A DNA stretch of 64,000 nt from Candidatus Saccharibacteria bacterium UBA4387 (lineage in GTDB: Bacteria > Patescibacteriota > Saccharimonadia > Saccharimonadales > Saccharimonadaceae). The notes beneath the pieces were generated by a model. It did no database searches. It was given only the letters and a program-made list of their open reading frames with translations, and was not told where the DNA came from. The position numbers and the translations under genes are program-made. Positions 63,751-64,000 of the stretch are shown here, in pieces. Positions within the stretch are counted from its first letter, which is position 1. Each line of letters begins with the position of its first letter. The DNA is taken from NCBI GenBank assembly GCA_002391075.1, contig DGRN01000010.1, positions 1 to 64,000 of the forward strand, written 5' to 3'.

Positions 63751-64000
63751 TTAAACAGCTCTCTCAATGCTATCCGCAGCGCCGCTCAAAGCCTCACGAT
63801 CGCCGCTGGTCAAAACGTCATTCGCATTCGACTCAACATACTTTGCAACAAACTCACTACGCAATTTTGATAGAGCGTCTTTATCAACCTCGCGCATAGC
63901 CCCATTACTATTCATTACGAATTCCGCGCGGTCAACCATTCTCTTGCGACCATACGCGCCAAAATCGTCGCCACTTCCGGCGTTATCAATCTTCATAATC
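63751..64000 (-). CDS. C-terminal part of a protein related to the giant protein
   Basis: The frame is open to the window edge, so the ATG at 63996 may be internal. At least 83 residues; GRKRMVDRAEFVMNS...REVDKDALSKLRSEF lines up with GRDKMVKRAVFVMDG...PEVDREALAGLRKKF of the next gene (near residue 200). It ends 24 nt before that gene, probably co-transcribed with it. Function unknown. Confidence 0.7.
   Translation of the reverse strand, partial: IMKIDNAGSGDDFGAYGRKRMVDRAEFVMNSNGAMREVDKDALSKLRSEFVAKYVESNANDVLTSGDREALSGAADSIERAV

Overview
The window looks like a chromosomal segment of a Candidate Phyla Radiation bacterium, most probably Saccharibacteria (TM7). Grounds: the standard genetic code, very compact gene packing, a type IV pilus operon, a small set of housekeeping enzymes, many large proteins without recognisable homologues, and promoters whose -10 box sits only 6-9 nt before the ATG so that many mRNAs should be leaderless. 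The + strand is C-rich almost throughout, whichever strand is coding, so the window probably lies within one replichore; no origin or terminus was seen. The lineage call is an inference from gene content and style; no ribosomal RNA gene is present to confirm it.

Layout. 1-2.2 kb: end of a HAD/phosphomannomutase-like gene, tpiA, and a Pro/Ala-rich membrane protein. 2.2-2.75 kb: tRNA-His, tRNA-Gly(TCC) and two units that repeat the tRNA-Gly 3' end. 2.8-8.2 kb (-): pilM-pilN-pilO-small membrane protein-pilB. 8.2-9.3 kb: ychF. 9.3-12 kb: an AT-richer island with two small membrane proteins and a 681-aa protein. 12-13.6 kb: two orphan genes with strong promoters. 13.7-19.4 kb: two large paralogues separated by tRNA-Gly(CCC) and tandem tRNA-tail units. 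19.5-21.4 kb: secreted surface protein. 21.6-26.2 kb: queA, tgt, an AI-2E-type permease and two orphan genes. 26.5-32.5 kb: a 1998-aa Cna-B repeat surface protein. 32.7-34 kb: cysS. 34-38.7 kb: a YdjI/YdjG-like membrane-stress operon. 38.9-40 kb: another sorted surface protein. 40.2-44.6 kb: ppa, then gapA-rpiB-rpe-PfkB kinase-LOG. 44.8-50.4 kb: a GDPD phosphodiesterase, dnaE and a DHFR-like gene. 50.5-53.7 kb (-): TlyA-like methyltransferase, and a DUF3152 protease-coiled coil-diacylglycerol kinase operon. 53.8-57.2 kb: thioredoxin-fold protein, unknown proteins and tRNA-Ser(GGA) with a tRNA-tail unit. 57.3-59.6 kb: MacB-like ABC transporter. 59.6-64 kb (-): a giant coiled protein and the edge of a relative.

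How it fits together. The cell-surface theme is strong: type IV pilus, three proteins with a PNT-type C-terminal sorting-like signal, and a MacB-like exporter, all consistent with an epibiotic lifestyle. The metabolic part is triose/pentose handling (tpiA, gapA, rpiB, rpe, a sugar/nucleoside kinase, LOG), which would let the cell turn salvaged nucleotides into glycolytic intermediates.

The least ordinary signal is that three different tRNA genes (Gly-TCC, Gly-CCC, Ser-GGA) are each followed by 132-182 bp units ending in another copy of that tRNA's own 3' end including CCA. Four of the units carry an inner structure suggesting one element family. A second unexplained signal is a 17-bp palindrome repeated at exactly 32-bp spacing at two separate loci.
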